Source: Candidatus Omnitrophota bacterium (GTDB lineage: Bacteria > Omnitrophota > Gorgyraeia > 2-02-FULL-51-18). Taken from it: a DNA stretch of 64,000 nt. The DNA lies in NCBI GenBank assembly GCA_022072175.1, contig JAJVIE010000001.1:186728-250727 (forward strand), in the 5' to 3' direction. The notes under the pieces are model-generated. The model saw only the letters and a program-made list of their open reading frames with translations, was not told the DNA's origin and searched no databases. Positions 23,602 to 31,447 of this stretch are shown one piece after another. A program made the position numbers and the translations under genes. Position 1 is the first letter of the stretch. The number at the start of each line of letters is the position of its first letter.

Positions 23602-23850
23602 AAAAAAAGAACCGGGTCACCTAAAAGCTCGATGGCTTTTGGCAACCCGGTCGGCCTCGTGAGGCTCCTGGGCTTTGCGCATCTCCGCTGCGATCACCGG
23701 AGACTGGCCCTTTTCAAAAGCGTCGTTCCGTCGTTCGTGCGTCCTGCAAAGAGCGCGTTCGTAGACGTAATCTGCCATCCGCCGGGGCGCTTTTCAAGAG
23801 GGCCGCCGCGGAGCGTGCCCGGCGGGCCTTAACAGGATTAAGCGTCTTTG
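23602..23850 (-). ncRNA. Structured RNA with built-in terminator; GEMM (c-di-GMP-I)-like 3' half
   Basis: On the minus strand a GGGC...TCTCCG/CGGAGA stem is followed by TGCGCAAAGCCC, and later by GACCGGGTTGCC. This spacing and the GCAAAGCC and GGGTTGCC blocks resemble GEMM-type cyclic-dinucleotide aptamers. The GGGTTGCC block then pairs with GGTGACCCGGT to form a strong terminator (23611-23651, followed by a seven-T run), as expected for a switch. A second long stem, GGCCCTCTTGAAAAGCG with CGCTTTTGAAAAGGGCC, encloses the 5' half. The consensus match is partial. A 53-codon frame over the same bases is an alternative, but its third-position GC (about 60%) is low for this genome. Confidence 0.45.
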
Positions 23851-23918
23851 ACAACCGTCCATCAGCGGTCCAAGACACTGCTCAAAGATTTCCGCGGATC
23901 GAACGGTATCCGGGGGCC

Positions 23919-24299
23919 CTACAACAGCTCGCCGAGCGCCGATCCAATGCGATAGAACACGAACCCTCCGGCCACGGTGAGGAGCGCATAGGACAGCGCT
24001 CGCGGCCAAGCACCCTGCTGCAGCAGGCTCGAACTCTCCAGGACCATCGCCGAGAGCGTCGTGAAAGCCCCGCAGAACCCGGTGATCGCCAACAGCCGGG
24101 CCTCCGGAGAGAGCGCCAAGCGGCCTTGCGCGGCCGTGGTGAACGCTCCGACGAGCAGGCATCCGCTGAGGTTCACGATGAGCGTCCCGTACGGGTAGCC
24201 CGTACCCAGCGCCCGATGGACCGCCCAGGAGACGGCCACCCTCGCGCATCCCCCTCCGACGGACCCCGCGCACAACCATGCCAATCCGGCCCAGCTCAT
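23919..24299 (-). CDS. crcB: CrcB/Fluc fluoride channel
   Basis: 126 residues, four hydrophobic helices. Signature motifs of the family are GTLIVNLSGCLLVGAF (conserved asparagine of the fluoride pore) and GFCGAFTTLSAM (Phe box and central Na+-binding T/S). It exports fluoride as a dual-topology dimer. The ATG has AAAGGGGG upstream. It is the last of the pirin / YbgA-like / photolyase / crcB run. No fluoride-riboswitch sequence is recognisable before this gene. Confidence 0.93.
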   Translation of the reverse strand: MSWAGLAWLCAGSVGGGCARVAVSWAVHRALGTGYPYGTLIVNLSGCLLVGAFTTAAQGRLALSPEARLLAITGFCGAFTTLSAMVLESSSLLQQGAWPRALSYALLTVAGGFVFYRIGSALGELL

Positions 24300-24310
24300 C
24301 GAACCCCCTT

Positions 24311-25777
24311 TCAGCGCCCTGCGCTCTTGAGGACCTTGAACGCCTCGAGCGTACGCTCGCGTGCCTCAGCGTGGTCCACCATCGGTAGCGGGTACTCCTC
24401 CCCGAGCCGCACGCCCGCCGCACGGAGGACCTCCGGCGGCGCCTCCCAGGGCCGGTGGATCCATGGGGTCCCCAGCCGAGCCAGCTCCGGCAGCCATCGG
24501 CGGAGGTACTCTCCCTGCGGGTCGAACCGCTCGCTCTGCAGGACCGGGTTGAAGATCCTGAAATACGGCGCCGCGTCCGCTCCGCATCCGGCCACCCACT
24601 GCCAGCCGAAAGTATTGCTCGCCAGGTCCGCGTCCACGAGCGTGTCCCAGAACCACTCGGCGCCCTTACGCCAGGGGATCAGGAGGTCCTTGGTGAGAAA
24701 AGACCCGACGATCATGCGCACGCGATTGTGCATCCAGCCGGTAACCCATAGCTCGCGCAGCCCCGCGTCGACGATCGGATATCCGGTGCGGCCCGATTGC
24801 CAGCGCTTGAGCGCAGAACGGTCCTTGGACCAGGCCACGTGCTCGAACTCCTCACGCAAGGACACGTCCACGGTCCGCGGCTGATGATAGAGCACATGGT
24901 AGGCGAACTCCCTCCAGCACAGTTCCTTGAGGTAGGTCTCCGCGCCCTTGCCCATCGCGCCGGCCCGGCCGCCGTTGACGGACGCCGCAAGGACCGCGTG
25001 CCACACTTGCCGCGGACCGATGTCGCCCCAGTGCAGGTGCGGCGATAACCTCGAGGTTCCTCTGACGGCCGGCACATCCCTCTGGACGGCGTAGCCGTCG
25101 ACGACGTTCTTGAGGAACGTCGACAGCTCGCGTGCCGCGCCCGCCTCGCCCGGCTTCCAATGTTCGTAGAACTCCTTGTCCCAGCCGATCCTGGGCAGCA
25201 AGCCCAGGTCCTCGATCCTCAGCGATGAAGGCCGCTGACGCGGCGGCGTGAGCGTTCGAGGAGCTTTGAGCGGCGCCGGCGGTTCGGTCGCGGCACGGCA
25301 GGCCCTCCAGAACGGCGTGAAGACCTTGAAAGGACCCCCCGATCCGGTCTTGATCTCCCAGGGTTCGAAAAGCAACGAGCCGTTATGGCTCTCCGCCGTC
25401 AACCCCTCCCGGCGCAGGGCCGCCTTGACGGCGGTATCCCGGGCGATCGCCGCCGGCTCGTAGCGGCGGTTCCAGACCACACCGGAGGCGCCCGTCTGCC
25501 GGGCCAGATCGAGCAGGGTCTTCAGCGCGGGTCCACGGCGGATCACCAGAGGAGATCCTTTGTCCGCCAGGTCCGCCGACAGGCTCTTGAGCGAGTGGTG
25601 CAGCCACCATCGCGAAGCGCTTCCCGGAGCCCATCCGCCCTCTTCTTCATCCCAAAGGATGTACACCGGCACGACCGGGCCGCGCGCGGATGCGTCCGAC
25701 AGCGCCGGATGATCACCGATGCGTAGGTCCTGCCGGTACCAGACGATCGTCGGCGCCGTAGAGGAGGTCTCAGGCAT
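24311..25777 (-). CDS. phrB: Deoxyribodipyrimidine photolyase
   Basis: 488 residues. N-terminal photolyase domain begins IVWYRQDLRIGDHPAL; the FAD-binding C-terminal domain shows ELCWREFAYHVLYHQPRT, then GRTGYPIVDAGLRELWVTGWMHNRVRM, the family signature. It repairs cyclobutane pyrimidine dimers using light. It overlaps the upstream YbgA-like gene by eight bases. The ybgA-phr neighbourhood known from Escherichia coli is conserved here. A light-repair enzyme suggests exposure to sunlit habitat or a surface-water relative. Confidence 0.95.
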   Translation of the reverse strand: MPETSSTAPTIVWYRQDLRIGDHPALSDASARGPVVPVYILWDEEEGGWAPGSASRWWLHHSLKSLSADLADKGSPLVIRRGPALKTLLDLARQTGASGVVWNRRYEPAAIARDTAVKAALRREGLTAESHNGSLLFEPWEIKTGSGGPFKVFTPFWRACRAATEPPAPLKAPRTLTPPRQRPSSLRIEDLGLLPRIGWDKEFYEHWKPGEAGAARELSTFLKNVVDGYAVQRDVPAVRGTSRLSPHLHWGDIGPRQVWHAVLAASVNGGRAGAMGKGAETYLKELCWREFAYHVLYHQPRTVDVSLREEFEHVAWSKDRSALKRWQSGRTGYPIVDAGLRELWVTGWMHNRVRMIVGSFLTKDLLIPWRKGAEWFWDTLVDADLASNTFGWQWVAGCGADAAPYFRIFNPVLQSERFDPQGEYLRRWLPELARLGTPWIHRPWEAPPEVLRAAGVRLGEEYPLPMVDHAEARERTLEAFKVLKSAGR

Positions 25778-26726
25778 GGTTGCGCAGGAGCAGTTCCTTG
25801 GGGTGGGGCTCCAGATAGCTCTGTCCGAGCAGATAGGTGATGTCGTACTTGCGCACGAAGTGCCTCACGAGCGTCACCGGCACGACCAGCGGCACCAGTC
25901 GGCGGTGGTACTGGCGGATCACCTCGAGCACCTGCCGGCGCTCGGACGGATCCAGACGATCCGAGAAGAACCCGAACAGATGCTCAAGGACATTGGTGTG
26001 CGTGCGCACCGTAGCCTGCCGGGCCAAAGCGCCCATGTAGAGCCGGCCGTACTCCTGAGCGGCCTGGCGCAGATCGCGCCCCTTGAGGCCGGCCACCAGC
26101 CTGCCCATCAGACGCAAGGACGGCTCATGGTGGGCTTGGATCAGGAACTTCTCTTGGGCATGGTAGGCGACCAGCGCCGAGCGTGTCAGCGGCGCGCTCC
26201 CCAGCAAAGCTCGGTACCGGTGGTACGCGAAGACCCGCTCGATGAAGTTCTCGCGCAGAGGCGGATCGTTGAGCCGCCCCTCCTCCTCGACCGGCAACAG
26301 CGGCAGGCGGTCCATCAGCGCCGCGGCGAAGAGCCCGCGGCCTTCCCGCCGCGGAGCGGTCCCTGCCCGCGCGTACACGCGCACACGCTCCATCCCGCAG
26401 CTCGGCGAGTCCTTCTTGAGCACGTAGCCGCTCAGATCCATGCGCGCAAGCTCGCTCACCCTTGCCGCGGCCCAGCGCGTCATCGTCTCCGTCCAGTCCC
26501 GGCCGGAGCTCTCCTCCACCATCCGCGGCGAGGCGGCATCTCCCACGAGCCTCACCGTCGGACGCGGCACACCCATGCCCGCCTCCACCTCGGGACACAC
26601 CGCGACCCATTCGACGAACGGCCCGAGGGTCTTGGTCAGATAGGCATCGTGCTTGTGCTGGCCGTCGTAGCGGACCTTCTGTCCGAGCAGGCAGGAACTG
26701 ATACCGATCCTTGGCTTGGCGCTCAC
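25770..26726 (-). CDS. DUF523-DUF1722 fusion protein (YbbK plus YbgA type)
   Basis: 318 residues. The N-terminal DUF523 carries GISSCLLGQKVRYDG, VCPEVEAGMGVPRP and KKDSPSCGMERV, conserved cysteines that look like a metal or cluster site. The C-terminal DUF1722 (from about residue 190) includes YHAQEKFLIQAH and the Arg/Tyr-rich LGQSYLEPHPKEL end. The biochemical role is not established; the gene is widely linked to photolyase genes and sits directly before one here. The start is a GTG eight bases after the pirin stop. A DNA-damage-related function is inference from context. Confidence 0.9.
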   Translation of the reverse strand: MSAKPRIGISSCLLGQKVRYDGQHKHDAYLTKTLGPFVEWVAVCPEVEAGMGVPRPTVRLVGDAASPRMVEESSGRDWTETMTRWAAARVSELARMDLSGYVLKKDSPSCGMERVRVYARAGTAPRREGRGLFAAALMDRLPLLPVEEEGRLNDPPLRENFIERVFAYHRYRALLGSAPLTRSALVAYHAQEKFLIQAHHEPSLRLMGRLVAGLKGRDLRQAAQEYGRLYMGALARQATVRTHTNVLEHLFGFFSDRLDPSERRQVLEVIRQYHRRLVPLVVPVTLVRHFVRKYDITYLLGQSYLEPHPKELLLRNHA

Positions 26727-26733
26727 CGGCCGC

Positions 26734-27432
26734 TCAGGCGAGATCGAAGAGCAGGCAGTGCGCGCTCTCGAGGCCGCGCAATGACAAGGTCCCCGGAGAG
26801 TCCACCGCGGCCCCGTCGCCCGCCGACAGCCGCTCGCCTCCCAACTCGAGCCGGCCGCTGATCATCTGCAGCCAGTAGCCGCGCCCAGGGACGGCTTTCA
26901 GGTCCAGCGCCGCTCCGGCCTTGAGGGATGTCTCGTACAACCACGCGTCCTGATGCACGATGACGGAGCCCTGCTCGCCGTCCGGAGAACACAGGAGCCG
27001 CCAGCGACCCTCCCGGCGCGCGGGATCGAAGGTTTTCTGTTCGTAAGAGGGATGTAGTCCCTGCCGGTTGGGCAGGATCCAGATCTGCAACAGATGCACC
27101 CAGTCGCTCTTGGAGGCGTTGTACTCGCTGTGCGTCACGCCCGAGCCGGCCGTCATGCGCTGGACCTCCCCGGGACGGATCAGCGAGGAGTTGCCCATGC
27201 TGTCGCGGTGCTCCAGAACACCGGAGAGCACGAGCGTGACGATCTCCATATTGCGGTGCGAGTGGGTGGGAAAACCCTGACCGGGCTGGACGTGGTCCTC
27301 GTTGATGACGCGGAGCGACCGGTAGCCCATATGCCGGGGATCTTGGTAGTCCGCGAACGAGAACGAATGGCTGGTGCGCAGCCACCCGTGGTCATAACTG
27401 CCTCTGTCTTGGGAACGGCGGACCGTGATCAT
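26734..27432 (-). CDS. Pirin family bicupin protein
   Basis: 232 residues. Cupin metal ligands are visible in the N-terminal half: FPTHSHRNMEIVTLVLSG and EHRDSMG, with the TAGSGVTHSEYN block typical of pirins (YhhW-like). Pirins bind iron; some are quercetinases, others are of unknown role. The -10 TATAAT near 27453-27448 (minus) gives a leader of about 14 bases with GAGGGG before the ATG. It is first in the run pirin, YbgA-like, photolyase, crcB. Confidence 0.9.
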   Translation of the reverse strand: MITVRRSQDRGSYDHGWLRTSHSFSFADYQDPRHMGYRSLRVINEDHVQPGQGFPTHSHRNMEIVTLVLSGVLEHRDSMGNSSLIRPGEVQRMTAGSGVTHSEYNASKSDWVHLLQIWILPNRQGLHPSYEQKTFDPARREGRWRLLCSPDGEQGSVIVHQDAWLYETSLKAGAALDLKAVPGRGYWLQMISGRLELGGERLSAGDGAAVDSPGTLSLRGLESAHCLLFDLA

Positions 27433-27489
27433 GGGACCCCTCTATTGGGGTCTATTATAGACCGCGACCCGCCTCCCGGCTACTCGCGC

Positions 27490-27939
27490 TTAGAGCGTCG
27501 AGGTGCAGTGACCGCAGCGCACGGCCTTGATGGGGACCACCATCAGGCACTGCGGGCAATCCTTGGTCGTGGGGGCCGGCGGTGCGGCGGGCTTGGCCGG
27601 AGGTTGTGACAGACGATTGATCTGCTTGATGAGCAGGAAGACCGTAAAAGCCACGATGAGGAAGTTGATGATCGTATTGAGAAAAGCGCCGTAGTTGAGC
27701 GTCGGAGCTCCGGCCTTCTGCGCGTCGACGAGGGTCGGGTACGCCACGCCATTGAGGCTGACGAACAGTCCCGCGAAATCCACCCGGCCCATCAGGAGCC
27801 CGATCGGCGGCATGAGCACGTCGTTGACCAGCGAGGTCGTGATCTTGCCGAAAGCTCCTCCCACGATGACACCGACCGCCATATCGAGCACGTTGCCGCG
27901 CATCACGAACGTTTTGAACTCTTCGATCATCTTGGACAT
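27490..27939 (-). CDS. mscL: Large-conductance mechanosensitive channel with C-terminal zinc-ribbon
   Basis: 149 residues. The N-terminal helix and first pore helix ([20 protein letters not shown]) are diagnostic for MscL; the second helix is [17 protein letters not shown]. Instead of the usual charged coiled tail, the C-terminus has a Pro/Ala linker and four cysteines (C128, C131, C142, C145; CPQC and CGHC) that would form a zinc ribbon. It protects against hypo-osmotic shock. The ATG at 27939 has AAAGGAGGT upstream. Confidence 0.95.
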   Translation of the reverse strand: MSKMIEEFKTFVMRGNVLDMAVGVIVGGAFGKITTSLVNDVLMPPIGLLMGRVDFAGLFVSLNGVAYPTLVDAQKAGAPTLNYGAFLNTIINFLIVAFTVFLLIKQINRLSQPPAKPAAPPAPTTKDCPQCLMVVPIKAVRCGHCTSTL

Positions 27940-27979
27940 GACGACCTCCTTTGATCTGGACGCGTCCGGGCCGTACGGC

Positions 27980-28306
27980 TCAGGCGCTGTGTTTGAGACC
28001 GACGATACCGATGACGATGAGGCACAGGGAGACCACACGCACCAGCGTGGCGGGCTCGTTCAAGAACAGCAGTCCGATGACCGCCGTGCCGAAGGCCCCC
28101 ACGCCCGTCCACACCGCGTAGGCGGTGCCGACCGGCAAGGTCTTAAGAGCGGCCGACAGCAACAGGAAGCTGGCGACCATCGCCGCGAGCGTCACCGCTG
28201 TCGGCAGCGGCCGTGTGAACCCGTTGGACGCTTTCATGGTCAGCGCCCAGACGACCTCGAGCGCTCCGGCGATCAGGACGTAGAGCCAGGCGGTCTGGGG
28301 GCTCAG
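27980..28306 (-). CDS. Small multidrug resistance (SMR) family exporter
   Basis: 108 residues, four transmembrane helices. [20 protein letters not shown] contains the essential membrane glutamate (E-x-x-W), and [19 protein letters not shown] is the SMR signature. It is closest to the guanidinium-exporter (Gdx/SugE) flavour by eye, not certain. No ATG, GTG or TTG lies near the expected N-terminus. The only sensible start is a CTG at 28306 that overlaps the RidA stop (CTGA), so coupled non-canonical initiation is likely. Confidence 0.82.
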   Translation of the reverse strand: MSPQTAWLYVLIAGALEVVWALTMKASNGFTRPLPTAVTLAAMVASFLLLSAALKTLPVGTAYAVWTGVGAFGTAVIGLLFLNEPATLVRVVSLCLIVIGIVGLKHSA

Positions 28307-28683
28307 GGGACGACCGCGTCGGCCTCGATCTCGACGAGCATCTCCGGCGAGATGAGGCGCTTGATCTCGACCATGGCCGTCGCGGGACGCACGTCCTTGA
28401 AGACCTCCCCGTGCGCGCGGCCGATCTCCTGCCACTCATCGATGTTGGCGCAGTAGACGCGTGTACGCACCACGTCCTTGATCGAAGCTCCGGCGCCCTT
28501 GAGCGCGGACTCGATGTTGCGCAGGGCCTGCAGGGTCTGATCGTAGGCCCCTCCGGTGACCTTGCCGTCGGGTCCGCTGCCCGTGGTGCCGGAGACGAAG
28601 ATGAGGTTACCGGCCTTGACCAGCCGTGAGTAGCCGATCACCGGCTCCCATTTGCTGCCCGACGAGTAGTTCTTGCGCTCCAT
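28303..28683 (-). CDS. RidA/YjgF family protein
   Basis: 126 residues. Family features are [44 protein letters not shown] and the C-terminal [24 protein letters not shown]. The catalytic arginine of classical RidA lies in a different context, so this is probably another subgroup. RidA itself hydrolyses reactive enamines and imines from amino-acid metabolism. The ATG at 28683 has AGGAG five bases upstream. It lies between a cyclophilin gene (8-base gap) and the SMR gene, with which it shares bases. Confidence 0.88.
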   Translation of the reverse strand: MERKNYSSGSKWEPVIGYSRLVKAGNLIFVSGTTGSGPDGKVTGGAYDQTLQALRNIESALKGAGASIKDVVRTRVYCANIDEWQEIGRAHGEVFKDVRPATAMVEIKRLISPEMLVEIEADAVVP

Positions 28684-28691
28684 GGCGGCTC

Positions 28692-29261
28692 CTAGGCTTT
28701 GAGGTAGGCCTTGACGATCTTCTGGTCGCTCATCGGACGGTCGCCGGGACCCGTCGGAGAACCCTCGATCTTCTGCACGACCTCGTAGCCGTTGACGACG
28801 CGGCCGAAGATCGTGTGCTTCTGGTGCAGCCACGGCGTCTTGGCCGTCGTGATGAAGAACTGACTGCCGTTGGTGTTGCGGCCCGCGTTGGCCATGGCCA
28901 GGATGCCGGGCTTATTGAACTTGGTGTCGATGTCCACCTCGTCCTCGAACGGCTTGCCCCACACGGACTCGCCGCCGGTGCCGGTGCCGGTCGGATCGCC
29001 GCCCTGGATCATGAAATCCTTGATCACGCGATGGAAGATCAGGCCGTCATAGTAGCCCTTCTCGACCAGCTTGGTGAAGTTCTCGCAGGCTTTGGGCGCG
29101 ACCTGGGGCAACAGCTCGATCTCGATCACGCCTTGGTTGGTCTCAAGGATCACGTTCTTGGCGGACATCTGGGTCTCTCCTCCGTAGAGGTCCGTCACGC
29201 CCGCGAGCGTCAGCATCAGCGCGGTGACCAGGACCGGGGTTGCGGGGTATCGAAGTCTCAT
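28692..29261 (-). CDS. Cyclophilin-type peptidyl-prolyl isomerase, probably exported
   Basis: 189 residues. Catalytic and binding residues of cyclophilins are visible: [30 protein letters not shown] and [13 protein letters not shown]. Residues 1-25 look like a signal peptide ([19 protein letters not shown]). An internal ATG at 29166 starts the canonical [10 protein letters not shown]... and has GGAGGAG upstream, so a cytosolic form may also be made. It has a normal leader with AGGAG before the first ATG. Confidence 0.92.
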   Translation of the reverse strand: MRLRYPATPVLVTALMLTLAGVTDLYGGETQMSAKNVILETNQGVIEIELLPQVAPKACENFTKLVEKGYYDGLIFHRVIKDFMIQGGDPTGTGTGGESVWGKPFEDEVDIDTKFNKPGILAMANAGRNTNGSQFFITTAKTPWLHQKHTIFGRVVNGYEVVQKIEGSPTGPGDRPMSDQKIVKAYLKA

Positions 29262-29338
29262 GGGTTTCTCCTAGACCGCTCCATCATACCGTCCGGGGGG
29301 GCTTTGTCAAACCGCCCGGTGCGGACGGTCAGGGGCGT

Positions 29339-31444
29339 CTAGGAGTGGAATCCCCGCCCGGTGCGGGCGAGTTCGACCAGGAGCTTGGCGGGTTCGAACC
29401 TCTTGGCGTCCACGTCCTTGGCCAGACGCTCGAGGTCCTTGAGGATGGGCAGCGCGCCGATGGAGTCGGCGTAGCGGAGGAGACCTCCGCGGTGCGGTGG
29501 AAATCCGGTGCCCATGATCATGCCGATATCCACGGTGGCGGCGCTGTCGACGACCTTCTCCTCCAGGCACCGCGCGGCTTCGTTGATCATGATGTAGACC
29601 ATGCGCTTGAGCGCGTCCTCGGCGGACGTGCGCGACCCGGATCCGGTCTTGACCTCGGGGTTGGGCGTGCGCTTCTTGCCGTCGTGGATATAGAACCCTT
29701 TGCCCGATTTCTTGCCCAGCAGGCCGGCTTTCTTGACCTCCTCGAGGATGGACGCGACCTTCATGCGCTCCCCGAAAGCCTCCTGCAGGATATGCGCGAC
29801 CTTGTAGCCGACGTCGATGCCGACCTGATCGGCCAGCTCGATCGGCCCCATCGGCAGACCGAAGTTCTCCGCGATGCGGTCGATGGTCGTGCACGGCATC
29901 CCTTCCTGCAGGAGGTACGCCGCCTCGTTGAGGTACGGCAGGAGCAGTCGATTGACCAGGAATCCCGGCCGGTCCTCGGTGAGGATCACGGTCTTGCCCA
30001 GGCGCCGGGCGAAGAGCACGGTGCGCTCGATCGTCTCCGGCGAGGTCCGCTCGGCGCGAATGACCTCCACCAGCGGCATGCGGTCGACGGGATTGAAGAA
30101 ATGCAATCCGACCACCCTCTCGGGATGACGGCACACCTCGGCCATGCGCGTGACCGGCAGAGAGGACGTGTTGGACGCCAGCACCGTGTCCGGTCCGGTG
30201 ATCTCGGACAGGCCCTTGAAGACCTTCTGTTTGATGCCCAAGTCCTCGACGACGGCCTCGATGATCATGTCGCTCGTACCCATACCGGAGTCGTCGAGCG
30301 TCGTGGAGATCAGGCTCATGCGGCCTTCGAGCTGATGGCGCTTGATCCGACGGCGCTTGAGAGCGCCCTGGTTGATCTTGTGCGCCTCGGCCAGAGCGCC
30401 GGCCAGCGCCTTGTCGTTGATGTCCTTGACGCGGACCGGCAGGCCCTTGGCGCTCACCAGCTGAGCGATGCCTCCGCCCATCACGCCGGCGCCGACCACA
30501 CCACAGCGGCGCACGCCATCGGTCTTGACCGGCGTATCGGTCCAGCGGTGTTTCTTGTACTTCTCGGACAGGAAGAAGACTTTGATGAGGTTCTTGGAGA
30601 CCTCGGTGGTACCCAGACGCGCGAAGTGCTCGCTCTCTAGCCGGTAGACGCCCGCCCCGGACCGCCCGTACGTGCGCGAGACCAGGCGGATGATCTCGAG
30701 CGGCGCCGGGTAGTGGCCCTTGGTGCGCTTCATCACGTCCTTGCGCGCCTTGTCGTACACGATCGCGCGGCCGACCGGCGTATCCTCGAGGAAAGCCGTG
30801 CTGAGGTCTTTCTTGCGCGGCGAACGGCCCTTGCCCTTGAGGGAGACGGCGTACGCCAGCGCGTCGGTCTTGAGCGTCTTTTCGGGGAACAGGCGGTCGA
30901 CCATGCCGTTCTTGAGCGCTTCCTCGGGAGTAACCATCTTGCCCGCTAGGATGAGGGGCAGGCCTTTGAGCAGTCCGACCAGGCGCGGCAGGCGGATACT
31001 GCCTCCGAAACCGGGCAGGATGCCGAGATTGACCTCGGGCAGACCGATCTTGATCGCCGTCGAGAACGAAGCCACGCGCCGGTCGCACGCCAACGCCAGC
31101 TCATAGCCGCCTCCGAGACAGGCGCCGTTGATGACGCACACCGTCGGATACGGCAGATCCTCGAGCTTCTTGAAGATGGCCTTGCCTTGCTCGGCTTTGT
31201 CGGTGGCGTCCTTGGGCGTCGTGATCCCCTCGATCTCACGGATGTCCGCGCCCGCGATGAAGATCCTCTCCTTGGCGCTGGTCACGATGAGCGCCCGCAG
31301 GTCCTTGCGCTCGGACAGTTCATCGAGCGTACGGTCGAGCGACGCCAGGTGCGTGGACGTCAGTACGTTGACGTCCGAGTCCGGGTTGTCGAAGATCAGC
31401 TCCCCGACGCCCTCCGCGACCGTGATCCTCCAGGCTCCGCTCAT
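29339..31444 (-). CDS. fadJ: Enoyl-CoA hydratase / 3-hydroxyacyl-CoA dehydrogenase (FadJ/FadB type)
   Basis: 701 residues, a fused beta-oxidation enzyme. Crotonase domain (1-190): ERIFIAGADIREIEGI, GACLGGGYELALACDRRVA and LPEVNLGILPGFGGS with the two catalytic glutamates. The NAD-binding domain starts near 312 with GVVGAGVMGGGIAQLVSAKG. The dehydrogenase domain has HFFNPVDRMPLVEVI with the catalytic histidine, and a second C-terminal dehydrogenase repeat ends the protein. It is three bases after the thiolase stop, so the two form one operon feeding acetyl-CoA. FadB or FadJ subtype cannot be separated by eye. Confidence 0.94.
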   Translation of the reverse strand: MSGAWRITVAEGVGELIFDNPDSDVNVLTSTHLASLDRTLDELSERKDLRALIVTSAKERIFIAGADIREIEGITTPKDATDKAEQGKAIFKKLEDLPYPTVCVINGACLGGGYELALACDRRVASFSTAIKIGLPEVNLGILPGFGGSIRLPRLVGLLKGLPLILAGKMVTPEEALKNGMVDRLFPEKTLKTDALAYAVSLKGKGRSPRKKDLSTAFLEDTPVGRAIVYDKARKDVMKRTKGHYPAPLEIIRLVSRTYGRSGAGVYRLESEHFARLGTTEVSKNLIKVFFLSEKYKKHRWTDTPVKTDGVRRCGVVGAGVMGGGIAQLVSAKGLPVRVKDINDKALAGALAEAHKINQGALKRRRIKRHQLEGRMSLISTTLDDSGMGTSDMIIEAVVEDLGIKQKVFKGLSEITGPDTVLASNTSSLPVTRMAEVCRHPERVVGLHFFNPVDRMPLVEVIRAERTSPETIERTVLFARRLGKTVILTEDRPGFLVNRLLLPYLNEAAYLLQEGMPCTTIDRIAENFGLPMGPIELADQVGIDVGYKVAHILQEAFGERMKVASILEEVKKAGLLGKKSGKGFYIHDGKKRTPNPEVKTGSGSRTSAEDALKRMVYIMINEAARCLEEKVVDSAATVDIGMIMGTGFPPHRGGLLRYADSIGALPILKDLERLAKDVDAKRFEPAKLLVELARTGRGFHS

Positions 31445-31447
31445 CGC

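Noticed and set aside
23602-23780. 53-codon minus-strand frame starting MADYVYERAL
   Set aside because: It fits between plausible signals, but third-position GC is only about 60% and the terminator covers its last codons. A structured RNA explains the bases better, so the frame was left as an alternative only.
23850-24299. Fluoride riboswitch for crcB
   Set aside because: No crcB-motif consensus was found upstream of the CrcB start; the gene is the fourth in a run and the space before it is only 11 bases.
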